Origin: JBBRMW01 sp038239365
GTDB taxonomy: Bacteria; Chloroflexota; Anaerolineae; Aggregatilineales; UBA2796
Direction: 5' to 3'
NCBI GenBank assembly: GCA_038239365.1
Contig: JBBSEU010000003.1
Coordinates: 1 to 64,000 of the forward strand
DNA: 64,000 bases
How positions within the stretch are numbered: position 1 is the first letter of the stretch; every line of letters begins with the position of its first letter. A model generated the notes under the pieces. It did not search any database. It was not told the origin of the DNA and was given only the letters and a program-made list of their open reading frames with translations. This document shows, in pieces, positions 16,074-24,502 of the stretch. A program made the translations under genes and the position numbers.

Positions 16074-17084
16074 ATGACGACGATGGTAGACATTGCCCGA
16101 CGCGCAGGCGTTTCGCTGAGTACAGTTTCTCATGCGCTCAGTGGCAAGCGTCCCATTTCCGAAGAAACGAAGCAGCGCATCTTCGAGGTGATGGCCGAGC
16201 TGGATTATCAGCCGCACGCTCTGGCGCGCGGCCTGGCAACACGACGCAGCAAGATCGTCGCGCTGCTGCTGCCGTTCCAATACAAAGGGCTGCTCGAAGC
16301 ACAGTTCATATTCGTGGCTAGTGCCGCAGAAGCAGCCAGCGAACTCGACTACAGCCTTGTGTTATGGACTTCACCCAGCAAAGATAGTGAAGTGCTGCGT
16401 ATGACGCAAAAAGGTTTCATCGACGGTTTGATCCTGATGGAAATCAAGCTGAATGACCCGCGCGTCGAGATGCTTAAGGCGCGTCAATACCCATTCAGCC
16501 TGATCGGGCATTGCGCCGAAAACGCCGGAACGAGTTTCGTTGACCTGGATTTTGACTATACGGTTCGAGAATGTGTCGAGTATCTGGCCGGATTGGGGCA
16601 TCGTCGAATCGGGCTGATCACCCAATCGCCATCGCTATTCAAGGTGGGCTACGGCCCAACCGTTCGTTCATGCCAGAGCTTTGAACAGGCAACCCGTGAC
16701 CTGCATTTGACCGGACTGATTCGGCTGACCGAACCGACAGCCGAAGGAGGCTATGCGGCGATGCAGTCAATGCTGGCTGAGGACGCCGGGTTGAGCGCCA
16801 TGATCAACGTCACGGAAACGACACTGCGTGGCTCAGTACAGGCTATTCAGGACGCGGGCAGATGTATCCCCGATGATTTTTCAGTCATTGGTTTTTCGGT
16901 GTCGCGCCAGGATGGGTTGGGCGGCATCGCCCTGACGACGATTGATTTCCCGGCGGCGGAAATGGGTCGCCTGGGCACACAAATGCTGATTCGCCAATTA
17001 GAGGACAAGTCCGTGCCGCCGGAGCAAGTATTACTGCGGCCAGGCTTGACGATCCGGGAAAGCACCGGGCGTTACCAGAAGTAA
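16074..17084 (+). CDS. LacI-family transcriptional regulator
   Basis: 336 residues. The N-terminal helix-turn-helix is textbook: MVDIARRAGVSLSTVSHALS followed by GKRPISEETKQRIFEVMAEL and the hinge helix YQPHALARGLATRRS. The rest is a periplasmic-binding-protein-like effector domain (ALLLPFQYKG..., RRIGLITQSPS, GFSVSRQDGLG, LTTIDFPAAEMG). A shorter start at 16083 is also possible. It probably represses its own gene and the downstream transport/catabolic operon; an operator lies in its leader. The inducer is expected to be the sugar or cyclitol imported by the adjacent ABC system. Confidence 0.95.
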   Translation: MTTMVDIARRAGVSLSTVSHALSGKRPISEETKQRIFEVMAELDYQPHALARGLATRRSKIVALLLPFQYKGLLEAQFIFVASAAEAASELDYSLVLWTSPSKDSEVLRMTQKGFIDGLILMEIKLNDPRVEMLKARQYPFSLIGHCAENAGTSFVDLDFDYTVRECVEYLAGLGHRRIGLITQSPSLFKVGYGPTVRSCQSFEQATRDLHLTGLIRLTEPTAEGGYAAMQSMLAEDAGLSAMINVTETTLRGSVQAIQDAGRCIPDDFSVIGFSVSRQDGLGGIALTTIDFPAAEMGRLGTQMLIRQLEDKSVPPEQVLLRPGLTIRESTGRYQK

Positions 17085-17176
17085 TATTTTTATAAACGAG
17101 AGGGGGTGGCGGCACGGGAATCGGGTCGTTTTCGAGCCATTACGTCGTAAAGTCTTTTAGTTTTAGGAGCAACATC

Positions 17177-18193
17177 GTGAAAACTTTTCTTTTGAAGCGT
17201 ACACAACGCCTGTTAGTGCTGGCGATTCTGCTGGTACTGGTTGTGGGCAGCCTGCAAGCGGGCGTTACGCGCACACTGGCGCAAACTGGGAAGTGGTGCG
17301 AAGGCGTCACGATCCGATTCTTTAACGGCGGTGATGCGGGCGATGCGTTCGCGTCCATCGTCTATAAGGGCGCACAGGCCGCGCAAGCTGACCTGGGTGC
17401 AAAGGTCGAATTCGTGTTTTCGGGCTGGCAAGTCGATAAGATGGTCAACCAACTGCGTGATGCGATTGCGGCCAAGCCGGATGGTATCGCCATGATGGGA
17501 CACCCCGGCGATGACGCGATCATGCCATTGGCCGAAGACGCCAGCAAAGCTGGAATCCTGATGATGTACCAGAACGTCGATGTGCCGAAAGTGCGCGCCA
17601 AGTTTGGCGGCGGCTACGTTGGCGCGAATCTTGACCCACAGGGTCAGGCACTGGCTAAGGAAGCAATGCGCGCGCTCGGCTTGAAGAAGGGTGATCGCGC
17701 ACTCGTGTTTGGGCCATGGGATCAACCAGGCCGCTACATCCGTGAAGCGGGCACCGCCAAAGCCTTCGAGGATGCCGGTTTGGTGGTCGATAAGATCATC
17801 GCTGTTCCCGCCGAAGCCACTGATCCGAACCTGCTGACGCCAAAAGTTACTGCCGCGTTCCTGTCGCATCCGGAAACGAAAGTGATCGTGTACGCAGGTG
17901 GTCAAACGCTCGGTTCGGCGCAAATCTACATGGAAGCGATCAACAAGAAGCCGGGCGAAGTGTTCAACATCGGGTTCGATACCAGCCCCGCGATCATCGA
18001 CGGCTTCAAGAAAGGCTACATCCAACTCACGTCTGATCAGCAGCCGTTTCTGCAAGGCTATCTGCCGATCCAGAGTCTGTGCCTGACCAAGAAGTATGGC
18101 TTTGGGCCGCTCAACGTCGACACAGGCGCGGGTTTCGTAAACGCTGATAACTATAAGTCTGTCGCTGATCTGGCGAACAAGGGACTGCGCTAA
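17177..18193 (+). CDS. Periplasmic-type sugar-binding protein of a CUT2 (RbsB-like) ABC importer
   Basis: 338 residues. An N-terminal signal peptide (positively charged start, then LLVLAILLVLVVGSLQAG, cleavage near TLAQ) is followed by a two-lobe binding domain of the RbsB/PF13407 type: TIRFFNGGDAGDAFASIVYK, KPDGIAMMGHPGDDAIMPLA, GYVGANLDPQGQALAKEAM, NIGFDTSPAIIDGFKKGYIQ and TSDQQPFLQGYLP. It delivers a simple sugar or cyclitol to the permease at 19056. It has AGGAGC before the GTG or ATG region at 17177 and is followed by a hairpin, which suits its need for higher expression than the membrane parts. Confidence 0.92.
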   Translation: MKTFLLKRTQRLLVLAILLVLVVGSLQAGVTRTLAQTGKWCEGVTIRFFNGGDAGDAFASIVYKGAQAAQADLGAKVEFVFSGWQVDKMVNQLRDAIAAKPDGIAMMGHPGDDAIMPLAEDASKAGILMMYQNVDVPKVRAKFGGGYVGANLDPQGQALAKEAMRALGLKKGDRALVFGPWDQPGRYIREAGTAKAFEDAGLVVDKIIAVPAEATDPNLLTPKVTAAFLSHPETKVIVYAGGQTLGSAQIYMEAINKKPGEVFNIGFDTSPAIIDGFKKGYIQLTSDQQPFLQGYLPIQSLCLTKKYGFGPLNVDTGAGFVNADNYKSVADLANKGLR

Positions 18194-18209
18194 ACGCTTA
18201 ACCTCATCT

Positions 18210-18240
18210 CCGGTTTCTTTCCCTCCTGGAGAGAAACCGG
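18210..18240 (+). terminator. Stem-loop after the binding-protein gene
   Basis: CCGGTTTCT (18210-18218) pairs with AGAAACCGG (18232-18240), followed by an AT-rich stretch. It lies between the binding-protein and ATPase genes. It may partly terminate or protect the upstream mRNA end, as in many sugar ABC operons. Confidence 0.5.
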
Positions 18241-18272
18241 GTTGATATTTATAAATCAACAGGTTTTAGATA

Positions 18273-19040
18273 ATGCTTCAAAAGCTGATTGAACTGCGAA
18301 ATATTACAAAGTCGTATAGCAAAGTGACCGCGCTGGAAGGCGTTACCATGTCGGTAGATCAACCGGAGATAGTCGGGCTGATCGGGGACAATGGCGCGGG
18401 CAAGTCCACGCTCATCAAGGTATTTTCGGGGGTTCACGCGCCCGACACAGGCGAAATCTGGGTGCGCGGCCAGAAGATAAGCCGCTGGAACGTGACCGAA
18501 GCACGCAAGGCCGGACTCGAAACGGTGTATCAGGATCGGGCATTGGCCGAACAACAGACAATCACACGCAATATCTTCATGGGGCGCGAACGAGTCGGAC
18601 GTTTTGGTAATCTCAAACTTAAGGATCAGGAAGCCGAAGCTGAACGCCTGATGCGAACGATTGGCTTCACCTCGAAAGTGTTTTCGCCCGATTCGATTGT
18701 CGGAAATTTATCGGGCGGCGAACGACAGGGCGTGGCGATTGCCAGGGCACTCTACTTTAAGGCGGCGCTGCTCATCCTGGACGAACCGACGACGGCCTTA
18801 TCGCTCACCGAATCGGAAAAAGTGTTTGGGTTCGTGCGGCGTGTCAAGGAAGAAGGCAGTTCGTGCGTCTTTATCAGTCACAATATTTATCACACCTATG
18901 ATGTGGCAGATCGATTCGTGATCCTGGATCGGGGAACGGTGGTCATGGAAGCCTCCAAAGCCGATATTCCGTCCGCCGATGTGCTGGTCAAGGAGCTGCA
19001 TGGTATCGCGCGTACAGGCAAAATTTCGAGTGTGGCGTAA
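18273..19040 (+). CDS. ABC importer ATP-binding protein (single-domain, CUT2/FrcA-like)
   Basis: 255 residues with one complete nucleotide-binding domain: Walker A GDNGAGKSTLIK, Q-loop region ETVYQDRALAEQQTI, signature LSGGERQGVAIARAL, Walker B LLILDEPTTALS and the switch His in VFISHN. CUT2 importers usually use a fused two-domain ATPase of about 500 residues (RbsA). This short form must dimerise, as in the fructose system FrcA. The QDRALAEQQT segment is typical of that subgroup. It lies between binding-protein and permease genes and energises sugar uptake at the inner face of the membrane. Confidence 0.93.
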   Translation: MLQKLIELRNITKSYSKVTALEGVTMSVDQPEIVGLIGDNGAGKSTLIKVFSGVHAPDTGEIWVRGQKISRWNVTEARKAGLETVYQDRALAEQQTITRNIFMGRERVGRFGNLKLKDQEAEAERLMRTIGFTSKVFSPDSIVGNLSGGERQGVAIARALYFKAALLILDEPTTALSLTESEKVFGFVRRVKEEGSSCVFISHNIYHTYDVADRFVILDRGTVVMEASKADIPSADVLVKELHGIARTGKISSVA

Positions 19041-19055
19041 TTTATCGGAGAAGCT

Positions 19056-20069
19056 ATGGCAACCGAAACGTCTCAACTGGTGACGACTTCCCGCCCGGCG
19101 ACACGGGCACTCTATCTGAGCAAGAATCGGCGGCCACTCAGCGCCTTGCTCATTTTTGTGTTACTGATTGCCTTTTTTATCTTTGAAAATCCGAAAGTAT
19201 TCCTGAATCCGACGCTGTACACCTCCGTCTTTACATCGCTGCCGCTGTCGGTGATCCTGGTGGTACCGCTCGTGTTCATCGTGGCGGCGGGTGAAATCGA
19301 TCTGTCGTTCCCGTCGATCATCGGTGTTGCGGCGTGGGGTTTTGCGGCGTGTGCCCAGTCGAGTTTGGGGCCAGTGGTGGGTTTGGGCGTAGCGATCCTG
19401 CTCGGTATGTTGGCCGGGTTAGTGAACGGCCTGCTGGTCACAAAGGTAGGGCTATCGGCACTGGTATCTACGCTAGGCATGAATTTCTTGCTGCGCGGAC
19501 TCATCCAGATGGGAACACAAGGGCAGGGCATCCCGCTCACTTTTCTGCGTGATACGGCATTCTACCAGGTGATGGTTGGCAAAATAGCGTTCGCGGGTAT
19601 TCTGTTTCCGGTGCAGATGATCTGGGGGCTGGCTTTCGCAGCGGTGGGCTGGTGGCTGTTCAATCGCAGTCAGTTTGGCGTCCACATCTGCTGCGTGGGC
19701 GATAACTCCGAGAGTGCCCGCGAAATGGGTATCGACGTAGACCGCACGAAAATCATGGGTTTTGTGTACATCGGGATCGCCTGTGCATTTGCAGGCGTAT
19801 TATCAACGCTGATCAATAATACTTTTTGGCCGACAACGGGCGATGGTTATCTGTTGGCGGCGCTGGCAGCGGTATTCGTCGGTGGCACACCAACCTGGGG
19901 CGGCGTGGCAACGATTACGGGCGCAGTGATCGGCGCGTTCATCGTTGGCTTCATAGAGACAGGTTTGATCTCATCGGGTTTCACCGGGTTTTATACCCAA
20001 TTTTTCTACGGCGTGGTATTAATCCTGTCACTTGTGGCACATCGTTTCAACCAGCAAAAACGGCGCTGA
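19056..20069 (+). CDS. CUT2-type ABC importer permease (RbsC family)
   Basis: 337 residues with about eight to ten membrane helices. Family markers are VFIVAAGEIDLSFPSIIGVA (the conserved GEIDLS loop), GLVNGLLVTKVGLSALVSTL, and GTPTWGGVATITGAVIGAF near the end. It begins 15 nt after the ATPase gene, with TCGGAGAAGC as ribosome site. It forms the homodimeric channel for the sugar captured by the protein encoded at 17177. Confidence 0.94.
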   Translation: MATETSQLVTTSRPATRALYLSKNRRPLSALLIFVLLIAFFIFENPKVFLNPTLYTSVFTSLPLSVILVVPLVFIVAAGEIDLSFPSIIGVAAWGFAACAQSSLGPVVGLGVAILLGMLAGLVNGLLVTKVGLSALVSTLGMNFLLRGLIQMGTQGQGIPLTFLRDTAFYQVMVGKIAFAGILFPVQMIWGLAFAAVGWWLFNRSQFGVHICCVGDNSESAREMGIDVDRTKIMGFVYIGIACAFAGVLSTLINNTFWPTTGDGYLLAALAAVFVGGTPTWGGVATITGAVIGAFIVGFIETGLISSGFTGFYTQFFYGVVLILSLVAHRFNQQKRR

Positions 20070-20103
20070 TGGATGATCCAGCGCATTGGAAAGAGGATTT
20101 AGC

Positions 20104-21123
20104 GTGAAAGTGATTCAAGTTGGCCTGGGCGGAATGGGCAACACCTGGCTGAAAGCGGTTCAGGCATCCACCGAAGTCGAATTTGCGGGGTTTGTCGAGA
20201 TCAATAAAGCGATTGCTGAACAACAGGTGGCTCAATATGGCCTTGATCCGGCGCTTATCTTCGACTCGCTGGGTAAGGCGCTGGCGTCCGTTTCGGCAGA
20301 TGGCGTGATCGATGTGACGCCGCCACGCTTTCATCGGGAAGTGTCGCTGACGGCGCTCGATGCCAAAATCCCGGTACTCTCCGAGAAGCCGCTCTCCGAT
20401 ACGCTAACGACAGCACAGGACATCGTTCAAAAGGCCAGTGAGACCGGCGTTTTGCATATGGTCACGCAGAACTATCGCTACTCGGTACCAGCGCAAACGG
20501 TGAAAAGCGTCCTGGCATCGGGTGAAATGGGACAGGTAGGCGCGGTAACGATTGAGTTCTTCAAGGGGCCGCATTTCGGCGGTTTCCGTGAAGAAATGCC
20601 TTACCCGCTCATCATTGATATGTCAATTCACCATTTCGATATGTTGCGCTTTTTTCTGGGGAGCGATCCGGTCAGCGTCTTTGGGCGAAGCTGGAATCCG
20701 CCTTGGAGTTGGTATCGGGGCGATGCCTCGGCGTCGGTTTCGCTTCAGTTTGCGAATGGCGTGGCAGCGGCCTATAACGCTTCGTGGTGTGCGCCCGGCA
20801 ACGAAACCCCCTGGAATGCCCATTGGCGCTTCGATTGCGAAAACGGCGTGCTGCTGCTGCGTGATGATCAGGTCTTCAAGCAAGTGCGGCACGATACACT
20901 GTTGGATCGGGGTGGTTTTCGGCAGAATGAGTACAGCGAGCTAACGATTGTCAATCCGGTGGCAATGACCCATACTGCACAAGCCTATCTGCTGCACGAA
21001 TTTTACGAAGCGGTGACACACGGTAAACCCGCCGCGACCACCTGTCAGGATAATATCAAGTCGTTGGCGATTGTGTTCAACACCGTCAAATCTTTTGAGA
21101 CAGGCGCGCCTGTTCAATTTTGA
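20104..21123 (+). CDS. Gfo/Idh/MocA-family NAD(P)-dependent dehydrogenase
   Basis: 339 residues from the GTG at 20104, which has AAAGAGGA five bases upstream; an ATG at 20086 is less likely. The N-terminal Rossmann motif is VIQVGLGGMGNTW. The family signature EKPLSDTL (Lys of the EKP motif) follows near residue 95, and the C-terminal half has the open beta-sheet domain with IDMSIHHFDMLRFFLG (conserved D..H). These enzymes oxidise a hydroxyl of sugars, inositols or their derivatives. It lies directly behind the sugar importer and before an isomerase-like gene, so it should act on the imported compound; the substrate is not determined. Confidence 0.92.
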   Translation: MKVIQVGLGGMGNTWLKAVQASTEVEFAGFVEINKAIAEQQVAQYGLDPALIFDSLGKALASVSADGVIDVTPPRFHREVSLTALDAKIPVLSEKPLSDTLTTAQDIVQKASETGVLHMVTQNYRYSVPAQTVKSVLASGEMGQVGAVTIEFFKGPHFGGFREEMPYPLIIDMSIHHFDMLRFFLGSDPVSVFGRSWNPPWSWYRGDASASVSLQFANGVAAAYNASWCAPGNETPWNAHWRFDCENGVLLLRDDQVFKQVRHDTLLDRGGFRQNEYSELTIVNPVAMTHTAQAYLLHEFYEAVTHGKPAATTCQDNIKSLAIVFNTVKSFETGAPVQF

Positions 21124-21158
21124 CCCCGTTTGGTGAATGACAAAGGACAGTTTTTTCA

Positions 21159-22130
21159 ATGAAACTTGGTGTATTTGCGGTTATGTTCAGCGGCCAACCG
21201 TTTGAGCAGGCGCTTGATTATGTTCAGTCGGTGGGCGTGCAAATGGTTGAGATCGGCTGTGGGGGTTACGTGGGCGATGCTCATTGCAAACCGTCAATCC
21301 TGTTGGATAATCCTGTGGCTACTGCCGCGCTCAAAAATGCGGTAGAGAGTCGCGGTCTGGGCATCAGCGCCCTGAGCGCCCACGCCAATCCACTGCACCC
21401 CGATCCAGCGATTGGTGAGGCACATCAGAAGGTGATCACGAATACGATTCTGCTGGCCGAAAAGATGGGCGTGCAGACCGTCGTCACCTTTTCAGGCTGT
21501 CCCGGCGGCGGCCCCGATGATAAAACGCCGAACTGGGTGACCTGTCCCTGGCCGCCCGATTTTAGCAAGACGGTTCAATGGCAATGGGAAGCGATGCTGA
21601 TTCCCTACTGGCAGAAAACCGCCAAATTTGCGGCAGAGCATGGTGTCCGAATCGCTATTGAGATGCACCCCGGCTTTTGTGTCTACAACCCGGAGACGAT
21701 GTTAGCATTGAGGGATGCTATTGGCGAAACGATTGGCACGAACTTCGATCCGAGTCACTTGTTCTGGCAGGGCGCAGACCCGGTACATGCCATTCGCGCA
21801 TTGGGCAAATCGATCTTCCATTTTCACGCCAAAGACACCGTGATCGATCCGATTAATGCGACGCTGAACGGCGTCCTCGATACCAAGTCGTATAGCGATT
21901 TTGCGCGGCGCAGTTGGATTTTCCGCACGGTGGGCTACGGTCACGGTGAAGATGTGTGGCGGGCGATGATCAGCAGCTTGCAATTGGTGGGTTACGAAGG
22001 CGCGATCTCAATTGAACATGAAGACGGTTTGATGTCGCAAAATGAGGGATTTGAAAAAGCCGTTGGTCTGCTGCAAAACATCCTGATCCGCGAAAAATCC
22101 GGTTTCACCTACTGGGCAGGTACCCCTTAA
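21159..22130 (+). CDS. Sugar phosphate isomerase/epimerase-like TIM-barrel protein (AP endonuclease 2 family)
   Basis: 323 residues of the xylose-isomerase-like barrel. Visible parts are MKLGVFAVMFSGQPFEQALD, MVEIGCGGYVGDAHC, ISALSAHANPLHP, the metal-ligand Glu and His in RIAIEMHPGFCVYN, NFDPSHLFWQGADP, FHFHAKDTVID, and the final Glu in ISIEHEDGLM. Proteins of this type isomerise or epimerise keto-sugars and inosose derivatives, often beside Gfo/Idh/MocA dehydrogenases as here. It is the last gene of the LacI-controlled operon, and its end overlaps the convergent response-regulator gene by 4 nt. Confidence 0.9.
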   Translation: MKLGVFAVMFSGQPFEQALDYVQSVGVQMVEIGCGGYVGDAHCKPSILLDNPVATAALKNAVESRGLGISALSAHANPLHPDPAIGEAHQKVITNTILLAEKMGVQTVVTFSGCPGGGPDDKTPNWVTCPWPPDFSKTVQWQWEAMLIPYWQKTAKFAAEHGVRIAIEMHPGFCVYNPETMLALRDAIGETIGTNFDPSHLFWQGADPVHAIRALGKSIFHFHAKDTVIDPINATLNGVLDTKSYSDFARRSWIFRTVGYGHGEDVWRAMISSLQLVGYEGAISIEHEDGLMSQNEGFEKAVGLLQNILIREKSGFTYWAGTP

Positions 22131-22774
22131 TCAATTGTTACGATGTGATGCTGAATGGCAAAGGTGGCCGCCTCGGTTCGACTGGCAACCCCCAGCTTGC
22201 GGAAGATGTTGCTAACGTGATTCTTGATAGTAAAAAGGCTTAACCCAAACTGCGCGGCAATCTGGGCATTGCTATACCCGCGCACAACACAGGTCAGCAC
22301 GTCCGTTTCCCGTTCGGTGAGTGCAATCTGCACCGTCATGTGCTGCCGCATGGTTTGAATCAACGCCTGAGTCGCTTCCGGGGCAAGTGTTGGTCGCCCG
22401 ATGCGTGCCGCCCGAATGGCATCAGCCAGGGCATGTGCGGAGACGTTTTTCAACAGATAGCCAATCGCCCCTGCCTCTAACACCGCCCTGATGGTGCCTT
22501 GTTGTTCGTAGCTGGTCAGCGCAATGATCTGAATATCCGGGAAACGTCTTGAGATGTGCGCTGTCGCCTCTATGCCATCCATACGCGGCATGAGGATATC
22601 CATCAGGACGACATGCGGCTTTTTCTCCTCACAGAGTTGGATCGCTTCTTTGCCATTTGAGGCTTCGCCCACCAACCGCAAATCGCTAAAGGCTTCGAGC
22701 ATCGTAGTCAGTCCCAAGCGAAGCATGTGATGATCGTCCGCGATCAGGACGCGCGTTTCCGTATCTCCGGGCAT
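22127..22774 (-). CDS. NarL/LuxR-type response regulator
   Basis: 215 residues from the ATG at 22774, which has AGGAAAAG six bases upstream. The receiver domain shows the acidic pair in LIADDHHMLR, the phospho-acceptor Asp in VVLMDILMPRMDG, and the conserved Lys in IGYLLKN. The C-terminal LuxR helix-turn-helix is LTERETDVLTCVVRGYSNAQ with QIAAQFGLSLFTIKNHVSNI. It is paired with the kinase gene immediately upstream (1-nt gap), so the two form a two-component system that controls transcription. Its targets are not evident from the window. Confidence 0.95.
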   Translation of the reverse strand: MPGDTETRVLIADDHHMLRLGLTTMLEAFSDLRLVGEASNGKEAIQLCEEKKPHVVLMDILMPRMDGIEATAHISRRFPDIQIIALTSYEQQGTIRAVLEAGAIGYLLKNVSAHALADAIRAARIGRPTLAPEATQALIQTMRQHMTVQIALTERETDVLTCVVRGYSNAQIAAQFGLSLFTIKNHVSNIFRKLGVASRTEAATFAIQHHIVTID

Positions 22775-22775
22775 T

Positions 22776-24260
22776 TTAACTTTTCCTGTTCTTTTCTTGC
22801 CAGACCACACAAATTTCTGTACCTTGCTCCAGCGTGGTTCTGATCGTCAGCGCAGCCCCTACCGCTTCGGCACGTTCGCGCATAATGTGCAAGCCCATAT
22901 GCCCGGTTGTGGGCAATGCCGGATCAAAGCCTCGTCCATCATCGCTAATTAAAAGTTGTAAGCTATCCCCACTATGGCCCAGCGCCACACGTACCAGATT
23001 CGCCTCAGCATGTCGCACGATATTGTTGAGTGCTTCTTGAGCAATCCGATAGAAAGCCACTTTCAAGTCGGGCAGCATCGGATATTCCTGGGCAACATCC
23101 ATCACTACGGTGATGCGAGTGGGTGGAAACAGTGCGTCTATCAGGCGGCGGAGCAAATCGCCCATGCTGGCTTCCAAAACTGAGGCGGGGCGCAGTTCGA
23201 GCAGCAGCGCACGCATCTCGGCCAGCGCCATCCGATTCAATTGGCGCAGTTGGTTGAGCTTGCGATAGCCGTTTTGTACGTCCTGCTCCCACAATTCGGG
23301 CAGCACGTCAGCAATCAGCGCGGCAGACCACAGCGTTTGATTGACCGAATCATGTAGTTCGCGCGCCAGGCGGTTTCGTTCTTCCAACGCGGCATTCTGT
23401 CGTTGCTCTTCGGCGCGCTGTCGTTCCGAAATATCGGTAATAAGCGACATCACGTGAAACTGCCCACCCACCTTGAAAATGACACAGTTACATTCTACGT
23501 CCAGCACCGAACTGTCTTTACGCAGATGTTTCCAGCGCCCAGAAATGGGTCGCTGCGTCTCGATGCTTTCACGCAAGACCTCGCGTAAACGTTCGGCTTC
23601 GCTGTTTGGCCGGAGTTGAAGCGTCGTAATGCTCAGAAATTCGGCGCGGCTATAGCCATACAGGCGGCAAGCCGCTTCGTTAACATCGGTATAAAACAGC
23701 GTTTCGGCATTAAAAACTAGAATCGGTTGAGGGCTGTTATCAAACAGTTGGCGATAGCGGTCTTCCAGCACCAGATGTTCATGTCGGGCGCGGCTGCGTT
23801 CCACTTCGGCGCTTGCCCGCGCCGCGAATATTTGAAGGATTGGGATCAGTTCGGGATTAATCGGATGTTCATCCATAACGCCCAGGTGCCCGACGGCGCA
23901 CTGTTGACTACCAATGAGCGGTATTTCGATGTAGTAATTCCCGTGCAAGCGGGCGTGCTGCGCGCTAATGACAGATGCGCCATCGAGCTGCACAAACGTC
24001 TGAAGCTGTAAGTTAGCATAGCAGGAATCGGCATCTGGCAGCGCATACTCAAAATTTGGGATGAGCTTATCCCCTGTCCAACAGGCCAGCGTGCGAACCA
24101 AAGGTTCTTTCAGATCGGGGCGCTCTGCAATCAAAACATCGTTGACATGAAGCGTTGTGGCGATTTCGCGTACCAGTGAATAAAAAAAGTCTTCGCCAGT
24201 CATGGTAGAAGTCACCTGCGCCAGGTGACGCAAGATGTCATTTGCATCGAATGAGTCCAT
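22776..24260 (-). CDS. NarL-type sensor histidine kinase with GAF-like and PAS domains
   Basis: 494 residues from the ATG at 24260; a GTG at 24284 would add eight. There is no membrane helix, so the sensor is cytoplasmic. Residues about 15-160 look like a GAF domain (DNDILRHLAQV region to FAARASAEVERSRA), and about 165-285 form a PAS domain (YRQLFDNSPQPILVFNAETL). The HisKA_3 dimerisation helix carries the phospho-acceptor His in RLARELHDSVNQTLW. The ATPase domain has ALNNIVRHAEANLVRV (N box), SDDGRGFDP and GHMGLHIMRERAEAVG. It phosphorylates the adjacent response regulator; the signal is unknown. Confidence 0.93.
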   Translation of the reverse strand: MDSFDANDILRHLAQVTSTMTGEDFFYSLVREIATTLHVNDVLIAERPDLKEPLVRTLACWTGDKLIPNFEYALPDADSCYANLQLQTFVQLDGASVISAQHARLHGNYYIEIPLIGSQQCAVGHLGVMDEHPINPELIPILQIFAARASAEVERSRARHEHLVLEDRYRQLFDNSPQPILVFNAETLFYTDVNEAACRLYGYSRAEFLSITTLQLRPNSEAERLREVLRESIETQRPISGRWKHLRKDSSVLDVECNCVIFKVGGQFHVMSLITDISERQRAEEQRQNAALEERNRLARELHDSVNQTLWSAALIADVLPELWEQDVQNGYRKLNQLRQLNRMALAEMRALLLELRPASVLEASMGDLLRRLIDALFPPTRITVVMDVAQEYPMLPDLKVAFYRIAQEALNNIVRHAEANLVRVALGHSGDSLQLLISDDGRGFDPALPTTGHMGLHIMRERAEAVGAALTIRTTLEQGTEICVVWQEKNRKS

Positions 24261-24502
24261 CGTTCTTGTACTCTTGCCAAACACCGGATTATCGCTGAGT
24301 TTTCACGTGAGCCGACGCCAAACCAGGTCTGATAGTCCACCGGCACTAGTGCTTGCAGGCTGCTTGGAATGAAGCGTAAGTCCCTCGTTCTATAGGAAGA
24401 AAAGACCCATCCTTGATAGCGCCAAAGCATTACAAAACCATTGCCACGATTTCCGATAATCGAGAATGTCTTGTATCGCTCATTTGGTTGGAGAGGATAG
24501 CA

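Noticed and set aside
17213..18259. Long minus-strand reading frame (348 codons) opposite the RbsB-like gene
   Set aside because: It mirrors the plus-strand gene, which has a signal peptide, family motifs and a ribosome site; the antisense protein shows no family pattern.
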